Shown here: positions 17,579-26,857 of the stretch, piece after piece
Layout: every line of letters begins with the position of its first letter
Numbering within the stretch: the first letter of the stretch is position 1
From: Pygmaiobacter massiliensis
GTDB taxonomy: Bacteria; Bacillota; Clostridia; Oscillospirales; Ruminococcaceae
Assembly: GCF_900199435.1 (NCBI RefSeq)
Contig: NZ_OAML01000003.1
Location: forward strand, 1,257,166 to 1,321,165
DNA: 64,000 nt
Reading direction: 5' to 3'
Notes under the pieces: model-generated
Told to the model about the DNA's origin: nothing
The model's input: only the letters and a program-made list of their open reading frames with translations
Database searches by the model: none
Program-made: the position numbers and the translations under genes

Positions 17579-18598
17579 ATGCGTGTCATTTTAGATGCAA
17601 TGGGCGGAGATAATGCCCCAGCGGAAATTCTCAAAGGTGCCGCGTGGGCGGTAAAAGAGCTCGCAGTTGAAGTAACGGCAGTTGGCGACGAGCAAAAGAT
17701 ACTTGCCGCAGCCAAAGCAGAAAATATTGACCTTTCGGGCATTGAGGTGGTACACGCCAGTGAGATCATCGAAATGTGCGACGACCCCACCAAAGCAATT
17801 CGCCACAAAAAAGATTCCTCGATGGTGGTCGGTCTGCGGCTGCTTGCAGAGGGCAAGGGTGATGCCTTTGTTTCTGCCGGTTCTACCGGAGCACTGCTTT
17901 CGGGTGCAACGCTTATTACCAAACGCATGAAGGGCGTCAAACGCGCTGCAATTGCAACGGTCATCCCTGGTCGCGATCAGGCGTATTTACTGCTGGATTC
18001 CGGCGCAAACGTAGAGTGCCCCGCAGAAATGCTCGACTGCTTTGCAACCATGGGCAGCGTTTATGCAGAAAAGGTACTTGGGCGCCCTTCGCCCAAAGTG
18101 GCACTGGTGAACAACGGCGCCGAAGAGAGCAAAGGCACTCCCATTTATGTTGCGGCACATGCGATGATGAAAGAAAACAAATCAATTCATTTCATCGGCA
18201 ACATTGAGCCGCGCGAAGTGCCCACCGGCGCTGCGGACGTTGTGGTCTGCGACGGATTTACGGGAAATGTTATTTTAAAACTGACCGAAGGCCTTGCAAA
18301 ATTTTTCACCGGCGAGCTAAAAAAGATGATGTTCAAAAACCTGGGCACTAAGCTTGCAGCGCTGACTTTAAAAAGCGGCGTACGCGAGTTTAAAGCAAAG
18401 CTGGATGCCGACGAATACGGCGGAGCGCCGCTGCTTGGCATCAGCAAGGTGGTTATTAAAGCGCACGGTTCTTCTAACGCGAAAGCAATTAAAAATGCGA
18501 TTCGGCAGGCGAAAACCTGCTGTGAGAATGGTATGATAGAAGCAATCGAGAAGAATATGCACAACGCGCAGGAAAAAGCTGCAGAAAGTGAGACGTAG
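17579..18598 (+). CDS. plsX: Phosphate acyltransferase PlsX
   Basis: PlsX converts acyl-ACP and phosphate to acyl-phosphate, the donor for PlsY in phosphatidic acid synthesis, as a peripheral membrane enzyme. The 339-residue product begins MRVILDAMGGDNAPAEILKG, then SSMVVGLRLLAEGKGDAFVS and AGSTGALLSGATLI, LVNNGAEESKGT, VVCDGFTGNVILKLTEGL and DADEYGGAPLLGI. AGGAGGAAA precedes the ATG. The next gene, rnc, starts only 7 bases after the stop; acpP, which often sits between plsX and rnc in Clostridia, is absent. Confidence 0.97.
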   Translation: MRVILDAMGGDNAPAEILKGAAWAVKELAVEVTAVGDEQKILAAAKAENIDLSGIEVVHASEIIEMCDDPTKAIRHKKDSSMVVGLRLLAEGKGDAFVSAGSTGALLSGATLITKRMKGVKRAAIATVIPGRDQAYLLLDSGANVECPAEMLDCFATMGSVYAEKVLGRPSPKVALVNNGAEESKGTPIYVAAHAMMKENKSIHFIGNIEPREVPTGAADVVVCDGFTGNVILKLTEGLAKFFTGELKKMMFKNLGTKLAALTLKSGVREFKAKLDADEYGGAPLLGISKVVIKAHGSSNAKAIKNAIRQAKTCCENGMIEAIEKNMHNAQEKAAESET

Positions 18599-18605
18599 AG
18601 ATACG

Positions 18606-19280
18606 ATGGGAAATCTGCAATTATTAGAAGAAAAAATCGGTTATACCTTTAAAAATATCGCATTGCTGCAAACAGCAATCACCCACTCGAGTTATGCCAA
18701 CGAGCAAAAACGCAACGAGCAATTTAATGAGCGGCTCGAGTTTTTGGGCGATTCGGTGCTTTCTATCGTTGTCAGTGACTATTTATTTGAAGCACACAAA
18801 AATCTGCCCGAGGGCGAATTGACCCGCACCCGTGCAGCGCTTGTCTGCGAAACCAGCTGCTTTGAGTTTGCAAAGCGACTGGACCTTGGCAGCTATATGC
18901 GTTTGGGCCGGGGCGAGGAACTTTCCGGTGGTCGCGAGCGTTCTTCTATTTTAGCTGACGCATTTGAGGCAGTAATCGCTGCAATTTATCTGGATGGCGG
19001 AATTGATGCGGCAAGAGATTTTATTTTGCCGTTTGTGACCACCGAGCAGGTAAACCAGGAAGACTATAAAACCCGGCTGCAGGAGATTATTCAGCAGAAC
19101 CCGGAAGAGCGGCTGCGTTATGTCGTGGCAAGCGAAAGCGGACCCGACCACCACAAAAGCTTTACAGTGGAAGTGCATCTTAACTCCAATGTGCTTGGCA
19201 CCGGTACCGGTTACAGCAAAAAAGCGGCAGAACAGCAGGCGGCAAAGCAGGCACTACAGCTGTTTGGCAACCGCGAATAA
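18606..19280 (+). CDS. rnc: Ribonuclease III
   Basis: RNase III cleaves double-stranded RNA in rRNA and mRNA processing. The 224-residue product has the catalytic signature ERLEFLGDSVLS, GELTRTRAALVCE, the second acidic site ILADAFEAVIAAIYLDGG, and a C-terminal dsRNA-binding domain (DYKTRLQEIIQQNPEE through KKAAEQQAAKQALQ). I chose the ATG at 18606 (MGNLQLLEEKIGYTF); an upstream in-frame start would overlap plsX. The plsX-rnc-radical SAM-smc-ftsY run is likely one operon. Confidence 0.96.
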   Translation: MGNLQLLEEKIGYTFKNIALLQTAITHSSYANEQKRNEQFNERLEFLGDSVLSIVVSDYLFEAHKNLPEGELTRTRAALVCETSCFEFAKRLDLGSYMRLGRGEELSGGRERSSILADAFEAVIAAIYLDGGIDAARDFILPFVTTEQVNQEDYKTRLQEIIQQNPEERLRYVVASESGPDHHKSFTVEVHLNSNVLGTGTGYSKKAAEQQAAKQALQLFGNRE

Positions 19281-19304
19281 GTTAGATAAAGGAAGAAACA
19301 CCGT

Positions 19305-20309
19305 TTGAAAAAGCACGCAAATCTTTCTATCTTTGTGCCGCATGCAGGCTGCCCGCAGCAGTGCAGCTTTTGCAACCAGCACAGTATTTCCGGCGCGATG
19401 AATCTGCCGACGGCAAAGGACGTTGCGGCGATGTGCGAAGCGCATCTGCCTGTTCCCGGCGAAGGGGCTAATACAGAAATTGCCTTTTTCGGCGGCAGCT
19501 TCACCGCGATAGACAGAACGCTGATGGAACAGCTGCTGGCAGCCGCGGCACCTTTTGTAGAAGCGGGCCGCGCAGCAGGCATCCGCATTTCTACCCGGCC
19601 AGATGCCATTGATCCTGCGGTGTTGATGGTGCTCAAACACTATCATGTTACGGCCATTGAACTGGGTGCCCAAAGCATGAGCGACACAGTGCTGCGGCTA
19701 AACCGCCGCGGACATAATGCACTTTCGGTGCGGTTTGCCGCGGCCCAGATTAAAAATGCAGGCTTTTCGTTGGGGCTGCAGATGATGGTAGGACTATTTG
19801 GAGAAACAGACCCGGTGCGCTTTGCAAGGGATACCGCCATTGCGCTTGCCGGGCTTGCTCCTGATACCGTGCGCATTTACCCGGCCTTAGTACTTAAAGA
19901 TACTTATCTTGCCACGCTGATGGAGGGCGGAACCTATAAGCCGCTGACCGTAGAGCAGGCAGTAGAAGCGACCGCACCGCTGATTGCTTTGTTTGAAGAA
20001 AAAGGAATCAAAGTGATTCGGGTAGGGCTGCATGATGAACCATGTCTTGCTGAATCGGTGGTCGGTGGGCCATATCATCCTGCTTTTCGGCAACTTTGTG
20101 AAGCAAGACTTTATCTCGAAGAGTTTCGCCAGCAGCTTTTATCCGCAAAGCCGGGGGAATATACCGCAATTGTCGCAGTGGGCCAGCGCAGTACAGCTGC
20201 GGGTCAAAAAAACGAAAATCTTACACGGCTTGCCCAGGCAGGCTATCAGCTTGTGATTACAGAATCGCCGACGGTTACCGGCCGCACGGTAATGATCCAG
20301 ACTAAATAA
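19305..20309 (+). CDS. Radical SAM protein (Elp3-like N-terminal type)
   Basis: The 334-residue product has an N-terminal radical SAM cluster motif with CPQQCSFC (Cys16, Cys20, Cys23) and the SAM-binding AFFGGSFTAI glycine motif. ISTRPDAID, ELGAQSMSDTVLRLNRRGH and LGLQMMVGL are typical of the COG1243-like family that sits between rnc and smc in many Clostridia. It lacks the acetyltransferase domain of full-length Elp3. Its substrate is unknown to me; tRNA or translation-related modification is only inference from the Elp3 relationship. The start is a TTG with GGAAGAAA upstream; the next gene smc begins 12 bases after its stop. Confidence 0.85.
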   Translation: MKKHANLSIFVPHAGCPQQCSFCNQHSISGAMNLPTAKDVAAMCEAHLPVPGEGANTEIAFFGGSFTAIDRTLMEQLLAAAAPFVEAGRAAGIRISTRPDAIDPAVLMVLKHYHVTAIELGAQSMSDTVLRLNRRGHNALSVRFAAAQIKNAGFSLGLQMMVGLFGETDPVRFARDTAIALAGLAPDTVRIYPALVLKDTYLATLMEGGTYKPLTVEQAVEATAPLIALFEEKGIKVIRVGLHDEPCLAESVVGGPYHPAFRQLCEARLYLEEFRQQLLSAKPGEYTAIVAVGQRSTAAGQKNENLTRLAQAGYQLVITESPTVTGRTVMIQTK

Positions 20310-20321
20310 GGATGTGAAAAT

Positions 20322-23300
20322 GTGTTTTTAAAGGCACTTGAGATACAGGGATTCAAATCCTTTCCTGACCGCACCCGCGTAACCTTTGAAGGGGGCATTA
20401 CCGCAGTTGTAGGGCCTAATGGCAGCGGAAAAAGCAACATTTCAGATGCAATCCGCTGGGTGCTGGGCGAAACTTCGTCCAAACAGCTGCGTGGTGCAGG
20501 CAAAATGGAGGACGTCATTTTTGGCGGCACCCAGCTGCGCAGTGCCATGGGGTTTGCTGCGGTTTCGCTTTATATTGATAACACTGCGCGTCGGCTTGAT
20601 ATTGAAAACGATGAGGTTGTGATTACCCGCCGCTATTATCGCAGCGGCGAAAGCGAATACGGCATCAATGGTCAAAATGTTCGCTTAAAAGACATTTACG
20701 AGCTGTTTTTGGATACCGGCATTGGCCGCGATGGCTACTCTATTATCGGGCAGGGCCGTATTGCTGAAATCGTTGGCGCAAAATCCAACGAGCGGCGCGA
20801 AATTTTTGAAGAGGCTTCCGGCATCGCAAAATATCGCTACCGCAAAAACGAGGCCGAGCGCCGTCTTGCCGCAGCAGAGGACAATCTGGTTCGTCTGCGC
20901 GACATTTTGGACGAGCTGACGGCCCGCGTTGGACCTCTTGAAAAAGAAAGTGAAAAAGCGGAAGCGTTTTTGCAGCTTGCCGCTGAACGCAAATCGCTGG
21001 AAGTAACGCTGTGGACCGATATGCTGCGCAAAGCAAAAGACAATGTGCGCGGCGCGGTACGCAATATTGAAACAGCGCAGGCAGACTATGACCGCTCTTC
21101 CGGAGAGATTGACAAAATTGACGGCGAAACGGCGGACATTCGCAGCGGCATTGAGCGGCTTAATATCGAAATTGAGCGTGCAAATGCAGAAATTCGTTCT
21201 ATCACCGAAGAGGTGGCAGGTTCGGAATCTACCATCGCGGTGCTGAAAAATGATATTGAGCATAACCGTGCCACAATCGCGAATCTCGAAGCCGAAATTC
21301 GTGCGGCGGGCGAAGGTGAACAAAACACGACTGAAGAGCTTGTCAAATATGAGCAGGCGGCAGCGGAATGCGAAGAAAAAATCACGAAATTCAGTGCCCG
21401 TATTGAAGAGTTGGAGACATTGCTCAGCGACCTTGCAAAGCAGGGCGAGGCAACCGGCGAGCGCAAAGGTATTATCTCTGCGCGGCTGACCAATCTTTCT
21501 CAGCGTGCCACCGACCTAAAGGTAGAAGCGGCCTCTGCGCTTTCTGCACGGCAAAGTGCAGAAACACGTATGGCTACGTTGGTTTCTGGCAGTGAAGAGG
21601 ACGAAAACGAAACCAAACGTTTGCAGGAAGAAAAACGCGACACCCGCACTTTGCTGGGTGACTGCGAGGACAAGCTGACGCGGCTTGGCAACATAAAAGA
21701 AGGCCTTTCAATGAAACTTGCCGCCCGCCGGGAGGCACTTGCCCAGGCACAGGAAGCGGCAGAACAGGCAGATCGTCAGGTGGATTCTGCGAGCCAGCGT
21801 ATTCGTATTTTAAAAGACCTTGAGCACAGCATGGACGGGTACAGCCAGAGCGTAAAGCATGTGGCACGTGCCTCAGAAAATCGCCGTCTGCGCGGAATCA
21901 TTGGCCCAGTCTCTTCGATTGTGAATGTAAAGCAAGGCTATGAAACAGCAATTGAAACGGCGCTGGGATTTGCTGCACAGAACATTGTTGTGGCGGACGA
22001 AAACGCCGCAAAAGCCGCCATTACATTGCTGAAAGAAGAACGCGCCGGCCGTGCAACCTTTTTGCCGCTGGATACTGTGCGTCCTTCCAGCTTTGATGTC
22101 AACCGGTTACCGCAGGGGGCCATGCTGGCATCTGACCTTGTGGCATACGACGAAAAATATAAAAATATTGTTTCCAGCCTGCTCGGACGCATTGTTGTAG
22201 TAGATGAAATTAACGCTGCTTCGCGGGCGGCGAAAGCACTGGATTACCGCTATCGTGTTGTTACGATGGATGGACAGGTCGTCAACGCAGGCGGCTCGTT
22301 TACCGGTGGCTCGGTTTCGCGCAGCGCAGGCCTTTTTACTCGCCGCACCGAAATTGAAGAGCTGACCAAAAAGATTGAAAAGCTGACCGCGCTGCGCACC
22401 GAGCGTGTCGCGGCAATGGATAAAATCAAAGCGGAAACCGAAAAGCTGGCAGCGGAGCTGGCCGTTACCGAGAGTGAGGCAATCACTGCGGGCGGCGATA
22501 AGATTCGTGCAGAAGCGGAACTTTCTCGCTTAAACACAGCCCTTTCTCAGCGCGAAGCGGCCGCAGAGCTGCTTGCAGCAGAGCGGGAGAGCCTTGCTGT
22601 GGCGATTGGCACGGCAGAGGCGACCACGCGGCGGTGCGCAGAAGAGGAAGCGACACTGCGCAGCGAAATTGATGCGCTTGAAAGTGAACTTGCAAGTATT
22701 ACCGATGGCGACGACAGCTTTAACGAGACTCGCAATCGTATTTCGGGCGAGCTTTCTCAGTGCAAGATGGACCGACTTGCTGCTGAAAAAGACGGAGTGC
22801 TGGCACGCCAGAATATCGAAACCCTTCGCCACCGAACAGATGATACCGCGGAGCGTGTGACCACGCTGACCCGCAGCATCAACGCGCTGAACGAAGTAAT
22901 CGCACAGAGCGAAGCCAAGATTGCAACGGTAGAACTGCAAAAAGCAGAAAGCACTGCGCGCATTGCGGCAAAAGAAGAAGAGATTCGAACAGCGGCCGAC
23001 CGCCGTATGGAGCAGGAAGGTTCGATTACGCGCCAGACTGCGCGGGTGCGTGAGCTTCAAAATGAGCGCGAGGCACTCTCGCGTGAAATTAGCCGTTTAG
23101 AAGAACGCAAAGCTGCAATGGAGACGGAATATGATGCGACAACACAGAAATTGTGGGAAGAATATGAATTGACCCCCGCAGATGCTGCTGAAATTGCCAT
23201 AGAGTTTGAATCTTCGGCAGATCTGCGCCGCAGAGTAGGCGAAGTGCGCGGTAAAATTAAAGCCCTCGGCAATGTTAATGTGGGCGCGATTGAGGAATAT

Positions 23301-23882
23301 GCTGAAGTGCGCGAGCGTTATGAATTTATGCGCGCACAGGTCGGCGACGTAGAAAAGAGCAAATCGGAACTGGAGAAGCTGATTGCAGATCTATCCGGTG
23401 AAATGAAGTCGTTGTTCTCGGCAAGCTTTGAGGAAATCAATCATCATTTTGGCCGCATTTTTGCAGAATTGTTTGGCGGCGGCACGGCGAGCCTTTCGCT
23501 GGCAGAGCCAGAGAATGTGCTGGAAAGCGGCATTGATATTACCGTTGCGCCTCCGGGCAAAATCATTAAAAACCTGTCGGCACTTTCCGGTGGCGAGCAG
23601 GCGTTGGTCGCGATTTCTATTTACTTTGCAATTCTCGCAGTCAATCCTGCACCGTTCTGTATTCTGGACGAGATTGAGGCAGCGCTTGACGACGTTAACG
23701 TTGTACGTTACGCAAGCTACCTGCGCAGAATCACGCAGGACACGCAGTTTATCGTCATCACGCATCGTCGCGGCACCATGGAAGAGGCTGATGTGCTTTA
23801 TGGTGTAACGATGCAGGAAGACGGTGTTTCCAAGCTGCTGCGTTTGAATGTCAACGAAGTTGATGTGAAGCTGATCTCATAA
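20322..23882 (+). CDS. smc: Chromosome segregation protein SMC
   Basis: SMC dimers with ScpA/ScpB extrude and compact origin-proximal DNA. The 1186-residue product has Walker A GPNGSGKSN (residues 31-39), an N-terminal coiled coil (about 165-500), a hinge (about 505-680, with GIIGPVSSIVNVKQGYETAI and QVVNAGGSFTGGSVS), a second long coiled coil (about 690-1000), the ABC signature LSALSGGEQALVAIS and Walker B CILDEIEAALDD, ending near the usual length. A GTG start is used (MFLKALEIQGFKSFPDRT), with AAGGATG upstream. It is in the usual place between rnc and ftsY. Confidence 0.98.
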   Translation: MFLKALEIQGFKSFPDRTRVTFEGGITAVVGPNGSGKSNISDAIRWVLGETSSKQLRGAGKMEDVIFGGTQLRSAMGFAAVSLYIDNTARRLDIENDEVVITRRYYRSGESEYGINGQNVRLKDIYELFLDTGIGRDGYSIIGQGRIAEIVGAKSNERREIFEEASGIAKYRYRKNEAERRLAAAEDNLVRLRDILDELTARVGPLEKESEKAEAFLQLAAERKSLEVTLWTDMLRKAKDNVRGAVRNIETAQADYDRSSGEIDKIDGETADIRSGIERLNIEIERANAEIRSITEEVAGSESTIAVLKNDIEHNRATIANLEAEIRAAGEGEQNTTEELVKYEQAAAECEEKITKFSARIEELETLLSDLAKQGEATGERKGIISARLTNLSQRATDLKVEAASALSARQSAETRMATLVSGSEEDENETKRLQEEKRDTRTLLGDCEDKLTRLGNIKEGLSMKLAARREALAQAQEAAEQADRQVDSASQRIRILKDLEHSMDGYSQSVKHVARASENRRLRGIIGPVSSIVNVKQGYETAIETALGFAAQNIVVADENAAKAAITLLKEERAGRATFLPLDTVRPSSFDVNRLPQGAMLASDLVAYDEKYKNIVSSLLGRIVVVDEINAASRAAKALDYRYRVVTMDGQVVNAGGSFTGGSVSRSAGLFTRRTEIEELTKKIEKLTALRTERVAAMDKIKAETEKLAAELAVTESEAITAGGDKIRAEAELSRLNTALSQREAAAELLAAERESLAVAIGTAEATTRRCAEEEATLRSEIDALESELASITDGDDSFNETRNRISGELSQCKMDRLAAEKDGVLARQNIETLRHRTDDTAERVTTLTRSINALNEVIAQSEAKIATVELQKAESTARIAAKEEEIRTAADRRMEQEGSITRQTARVRELQNEREALSREISRLEERKAAMETEYDATTQKLWEEYELTPADAAEIAIEFESSADLRRRVGEVRGKIKALGNVNVGAIEEYAEVRERYEFMRAQVGDVEKSKSELEKLIADLSGEMKSLFSASFEEINHHFGRIFAELFGGGTASLSLAEPENVLESGIDITVAPPGKIIKNLSALSGGEQALVAISIYFAILAVNPAPFCILDEIEAALDDVNVVRYASYLRRITQDTQFIVITHRRGTMEEADVLYGVTMQEDGVSKLLRLNVNEVDVKLIS

Positions 23883-23930
23883 TCAGCGCAGGCCAAAAGT
23901 CACAAAGCCGCCGGGCAAACCGGTCTACAT

Positions 23931-23976
23931 ACCTCTGCGAGCTGCTGCCTTTTGCAGGTAAGCGCATCGCAGAGGT
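23931..23976 (+). repeat. Stem-loop between smc and ftsY
   Basis: ACCTCTGCGA (23931-23940) and TCGCAGAGGT (23967-23976) are exact complements, with an inner CTGC/GCAG. It has no T-run and ends about 26 bases before the ftsY start. Confidence 0.7.
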
Positions 23977-24002
23977 GATTGCGTAACAAGGGGGATTACA
24001 CC

Positions 24003-24908
24003 GTGGGATTTTTTGAAAAACTAAGCGCGGGCCTTGCCAAAACCCGCAACGCGATTTTTGGCAACATAGGCGAAATGGAAAACGCCGACCGCATTGACGA
24101 CGAGATGTATGAAGAACTGCTGGAACAGCTTGTTTTGGCAGACACCGGCATCGACGTTGCGGAAGAGCTGGTGGATAAGCTCAAGGCGGAGGTGAAAAAG
24201 AACCGCCTGAAAACAGGTGCAGAAGCACTGGAAGCTTTAAAAGGACTAATTACTGAAATGATGACACCGGAAACGCCGTTTGCCCCTGCGGGTAAACCCG
24301 CGGTGATTCTCGTCATCGGCGTAAACGGTGTAGGCAAAACAACCTCAATTGCAAAGATTGCAAACCTGTACAAAAATGAGGGCAAAACGGTTTTGCTGGC
24401 AGCGGGCGATACCTTCCGCGCAGCAGCGGCAGAGCAGCTGACCATCTGGGCAAACCGCATTGAGGTGCCAATTGTGGCACATAGTGAGGGCTCTGACCCG
24501 GCCTCGGTGCTTTTTGATGCAGTGCAAAGTGCATCCGCCAAGGGTATGGATATTGTCATTTGTGACACTGCGGGCCGCTTGCACAACAAAAAGAGCTTGA
24601 TGGATGAGCTGTCTAAAATCAGCCGCGTGGTCAAAAAAGCCTGTGGCGAGGCAGATGTGGAAACCCTGCTGGTGCTGGATGCGATTACGGGGCAAAATGC
24701 CATCAGCCAGGCGGCGCAGTTTGTGGATGCAGCAGCAGCCACTGGCATTGTGCTGACAAAGCTGGATGGCACGGCCAAAGGCGGCAGCGTCCTTTCCATC
24801 AAACAAAAGCTTGGACTGCCGGTGCGCTTTATCGGTGTGGGTGAGGGCGTAGACGATTTGATGGAATTTGACCCGAAAGCCTTTACGGATGCACTATTTG
24901 TAAAATAA
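24003..24908 (+). CDS. ftsY: Signal recognition particle receptor FtsY
   Basis: FtsY is the membrane-associated GTPase that docks SRP-ribosome complexes for co-translational insertion. The 301-residue product is essentially the NG domain: N-domain four-helix bundle MGFFEKLSAGLAKTRN to about residue 90, then G1 GVNGVGKTTSIAKIA, DTFRAAAAEQL, G3 CDTAGRLHNK, and G4 LTKLDGTAKGG. The long acidic A domain of E. coli FtsY is missing, as usual in Firmicutes. I chose the GTG at 24003 with AAGGGGG about 7 bases before it; an upstream in-frame start adds eight residues that include the ribosome-binding site. Confidence 0.96.
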   Translation: MGFFEKLSAGLAKTRNAIFGNIGEMENADRIDDEMYEELLEQLVLADTGIDVAEELVDKLKAEVKKNRLKTGAEALEALKGLITEMMTPETPFAPAGKPAVILVIGVNGVGKTTSIAKIANLYKNEGKTVLLAAGDTFRAAAAEQLTIWANRIEVPIVAHSEGSDPASVLFDAVQSASAKGMDIVICDTAGRLHNKKSLMDELSKISRVVKKACGEADVETLLVLDAITGQNAISQAAQFVDAAAATGIVLTKLDGTAKGGSVLSIKQKLGLPVRFIGVGEGVDDLMEFDPKAFTDALFVK

Positions 24909-25048
24909 AAACACGCTTACCGGGCACCGGAACCGGGCAATATAAGGAAAAGCATGGAAAATAAATTTTTCAATGTGTTTTTTACCTACGTCTGATAAGC
25001 TGATATTATTGAATCCGGCAAGTTTTAAAGAAAGGCATGGTCTATAAC

Positions 25049-25681
25049 ATGGAATTTTGTGCCGCAACGGGCAATGCAGGAAAACTAAAAGAGATTCGTC
25101 GTATTTTAGAGCGGCAGGGCCATACCGTGAAAAGCCAGAAAGAGCTGGGTATTACGCTAGAGCCGGAAGAAACCGGTACGACTTTTGCAGAGAATGCAGA
25201 GATAAAAGCAAAAGCAATCTGCAGAGCTGCACAAATGCCGACCATTGCCGACGATTCCGGGCTGTCGGTAGATGTGCTGGACGGTGCACCGGGGGTGTAC
25301 TCTGCACGGTACTGCGGGCGGCATGGGGATGACGAAGCAAACAACGATAAATTGCTGCAAGCTTTGCAAGGAGTACCTAAGGCAGAGCGCGGTGCAAAAT
25401 TTATTTCTGCGGTTTGTGTTTATTTTCCCGACCAAAGCTCGTATTTGTTTGAAGGAGAGTGTCCGGGCTTTGTAAGCACTGAACGCACGGGAAATAATGG
25501 ATTTGGGTATGACCCGATTTTTGTTCCCGCGCAAGTTGGTCTTGCAGAAGGCGGCAAGCGCCCGAATACGGAAGAACGCAGCTATGCCGAGCTAGAGGAC
25601 GCGGAGAAAGATGCCATCAGCCACCGCGGCGAGGCAATGAGAAAAATGGAACAGGGATTGCCTAGCCTCCTTGAAAAATAG
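25049..25681 (+). CDS. rdgB: XTP/dITP pyrophosphatase (HAM1/RdgB family)
   Basis: This enzyme hydrolyses dITP, ITP and XTP to monophosphates, cleaning the nucleotide pool. The 210-residue product has the N-terminal ATGNAGKLKEI (T/SxNxxK motif), EETGTTFAENAEIKA, the acidic catalytic ADDSGLSVDVLDGAPGVYSA, RTGNNGFGYDPIF and ISHRGEAM. An upstream in-frame ATG at 25037 is possible, but its AAAGG lies only one base before it; the 25049 start fits the family N-terminus with a 13-base spacing. The upstream gap (24909-25048) shows no certain promoter. Confidence 0.94.
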   Translation: MEFCAATGNAGKLKEIRRILERQGHTVKSQKELGITLEPEETGTTFAENAEIKAKAICRAAQMPTIADDSGLSVDVLDGAPGVYSARYCGRHGDDEANNDKLLQALQGVPKAERGAKFISAVCVYFPDQSSYLFEGECPGFVSTERTGNNGFGYDPIFVPAQVGLAEGGKRPNTEERSYAELEDAEKDAISHRGEAMRKMEQGLPSLLEK

Positions 25682-25897
25682 GCGTAACCTTCAATGCCAC
25701 ATAGGTAATGCTGTTGTGTGAAATTATGCAGAGGGGCAGTAGTTTTGCTGCGCCTGCATCATTCAGGCAATAAAGGCAGGGCCCACAGCGGCAATCATAT
25801 ATTACAAAAAAGTTCTTGTGCGTCTGTTTTTGACGGCCGCGCCGAAGTTTAACAGAAAAGAGCAGCGCAATACGCTGCATTAAGAATGGAGTAAATT

Positions 25898-26212
25898 ATG
25901 CTTACAAGCAAACAGCGCGCGACTCTTCGCGCAAAAGCCAACACACTGGAAGTCGTTTTTCAGGTAGGCAAAGGCGAAATCGACGAGCAACTTATCAAAT
26001 CTACCGCAGACTGCCTTGCAGCACGCGAGCTGATTAAGATGAAGGTGCTGGAAACCAGCATGTATACCGCCAAAGAGGCAGCAAATGCCCTTGCAGAGGC
26101 AGTGGATGCAGAGGTCGTACAGGTAATCGGCGGCCGTTTTGTGCTTTACAAGCAGAAAAAAGAAAACAGCGCTTATGCAGAGCTGCTAACTGAGACCAAA
26201 AAGCGCAAGTAA
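25898..26212 (+). CDS. yhbY: YhbY-family RNA-binding protein (CRM domain)
   Basis: The 104-residue product is a single CRM (CRS1-YhbY) domain, a KH-like fold that binds pre-50S ribosomal particles. It starts MLTSKQRATLRAKANTLE, has the family's FQVGKGEIDEQLIKS (GxxG-type loop VGKG) and ends VQVIGGRFVLYKQKKEN. In Firmicutes yhbY (yqeI) sits beside nadD, yqeK and rsfS; here the nitroreductase gene lies between. The 216-base gap upstream holds no clear gene. Confidence 0.93.
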   Translation: MLTSKQRATLRAKANTLEVVFQVGKGEIDEQLIKSTADCLAARELIKMKVLETSMYTAKEAANALAEAVDAEVVQVIGGRFVLYKQKKENSAYAELLTETKKRK

Positions 26213-26230
26213 AACGCTTAGGAGAACAAG

Positions 26231-26827
26231 ATGATAGCAGAAATTCTGAGCCGCCGCAGCATTCGCCGATTTACCGACGAGATGCCAAGCCGCGAACAAC
26301 TGGAGGCGGTGCTTACCGCAGGGGCGCTTGCACCCTCCGGCAAAAACAAACAGCCTTGGCGATTTGTGGTTTTGGGTGGGGCAGAAAAACAGCGTGTGCT
26401 TAATGCAATGGAACAAGGCTTAGCCAAAGAAGAAGCAGGAGAGGGCGTTTTGCCGGAATCTGCTGTTTGGGGTATTGCGGATGCAAAAAACACGCTGAGC
26501 ATTATGCGTAGCGCACCAATTACGGTGCTGGTGCTGAATCCGTTTGGGAAATCGCCGTTTGACCCGATTCCCCCGGAAAAGCGTATCACGGAGTTGGTGG
26601 ACACTCAGTCAGTCGGAGCTTGCATTGAAAATATGCTGCTGGAAGCAGAGCATCAGGGACTTGGCGGACTGTGGGTTTGCAATACCTTTTTTGCTTATCG
26701 CGAATTATGCGTATGCCTTAATACGGAAGATACGCTGCTGGCAGCCGTGGTGCTTGGGGTTGCAGCAGAGCAGCCTCCGGCGAGACCACGACATGCGCTG
26801 GAGGACATCGTAGAGTATCGCCTTTAA
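26231..26827 (+). CDS. Nitroreductase-family protein
   Basis: The 198-residue product belongs to the FMN-dependent nitroreductase fold: ILSRRSIRRFTDEMPSREQ, the FMN-phosphate motif APSGKNKQPWRF, the central SVGACIENMLLEAEHQGLGG and the C-terminal AVVLGVAAE. Members reduce nitro compounds, quinones or flavins with NAD(P)H; the physiological substrate cannot be read. It starts 18 bases after yhbY with GGAGAAC upstream and is inserted into an otherwise conserved yhbY-nadD-yqeK-rsfS neighbourhood, so it is probably co-transcribed. Confidence 0.85.
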   Translation: MIAEILSRRSIRRFTDEMPSREQLEAVLTAGALAPSGKNKQPWRFVVLGGAEKQRVLNAMEQGLAKEEAGEGVLPESAVWGIADAKNTLSIMRSAPITVLVLNPFGKSPFDPIPPEKRITELVDTQSVGACIENMLLEAEHQGLGGLWVCNTFFAYRELCVCLNTEDTLLAAVVLGVAAEQPPARPRHALEDIVEYRL

Positions 26828-26857
26828 ACGAAGACGGCGCTAAGGGAGAGAATTGGT

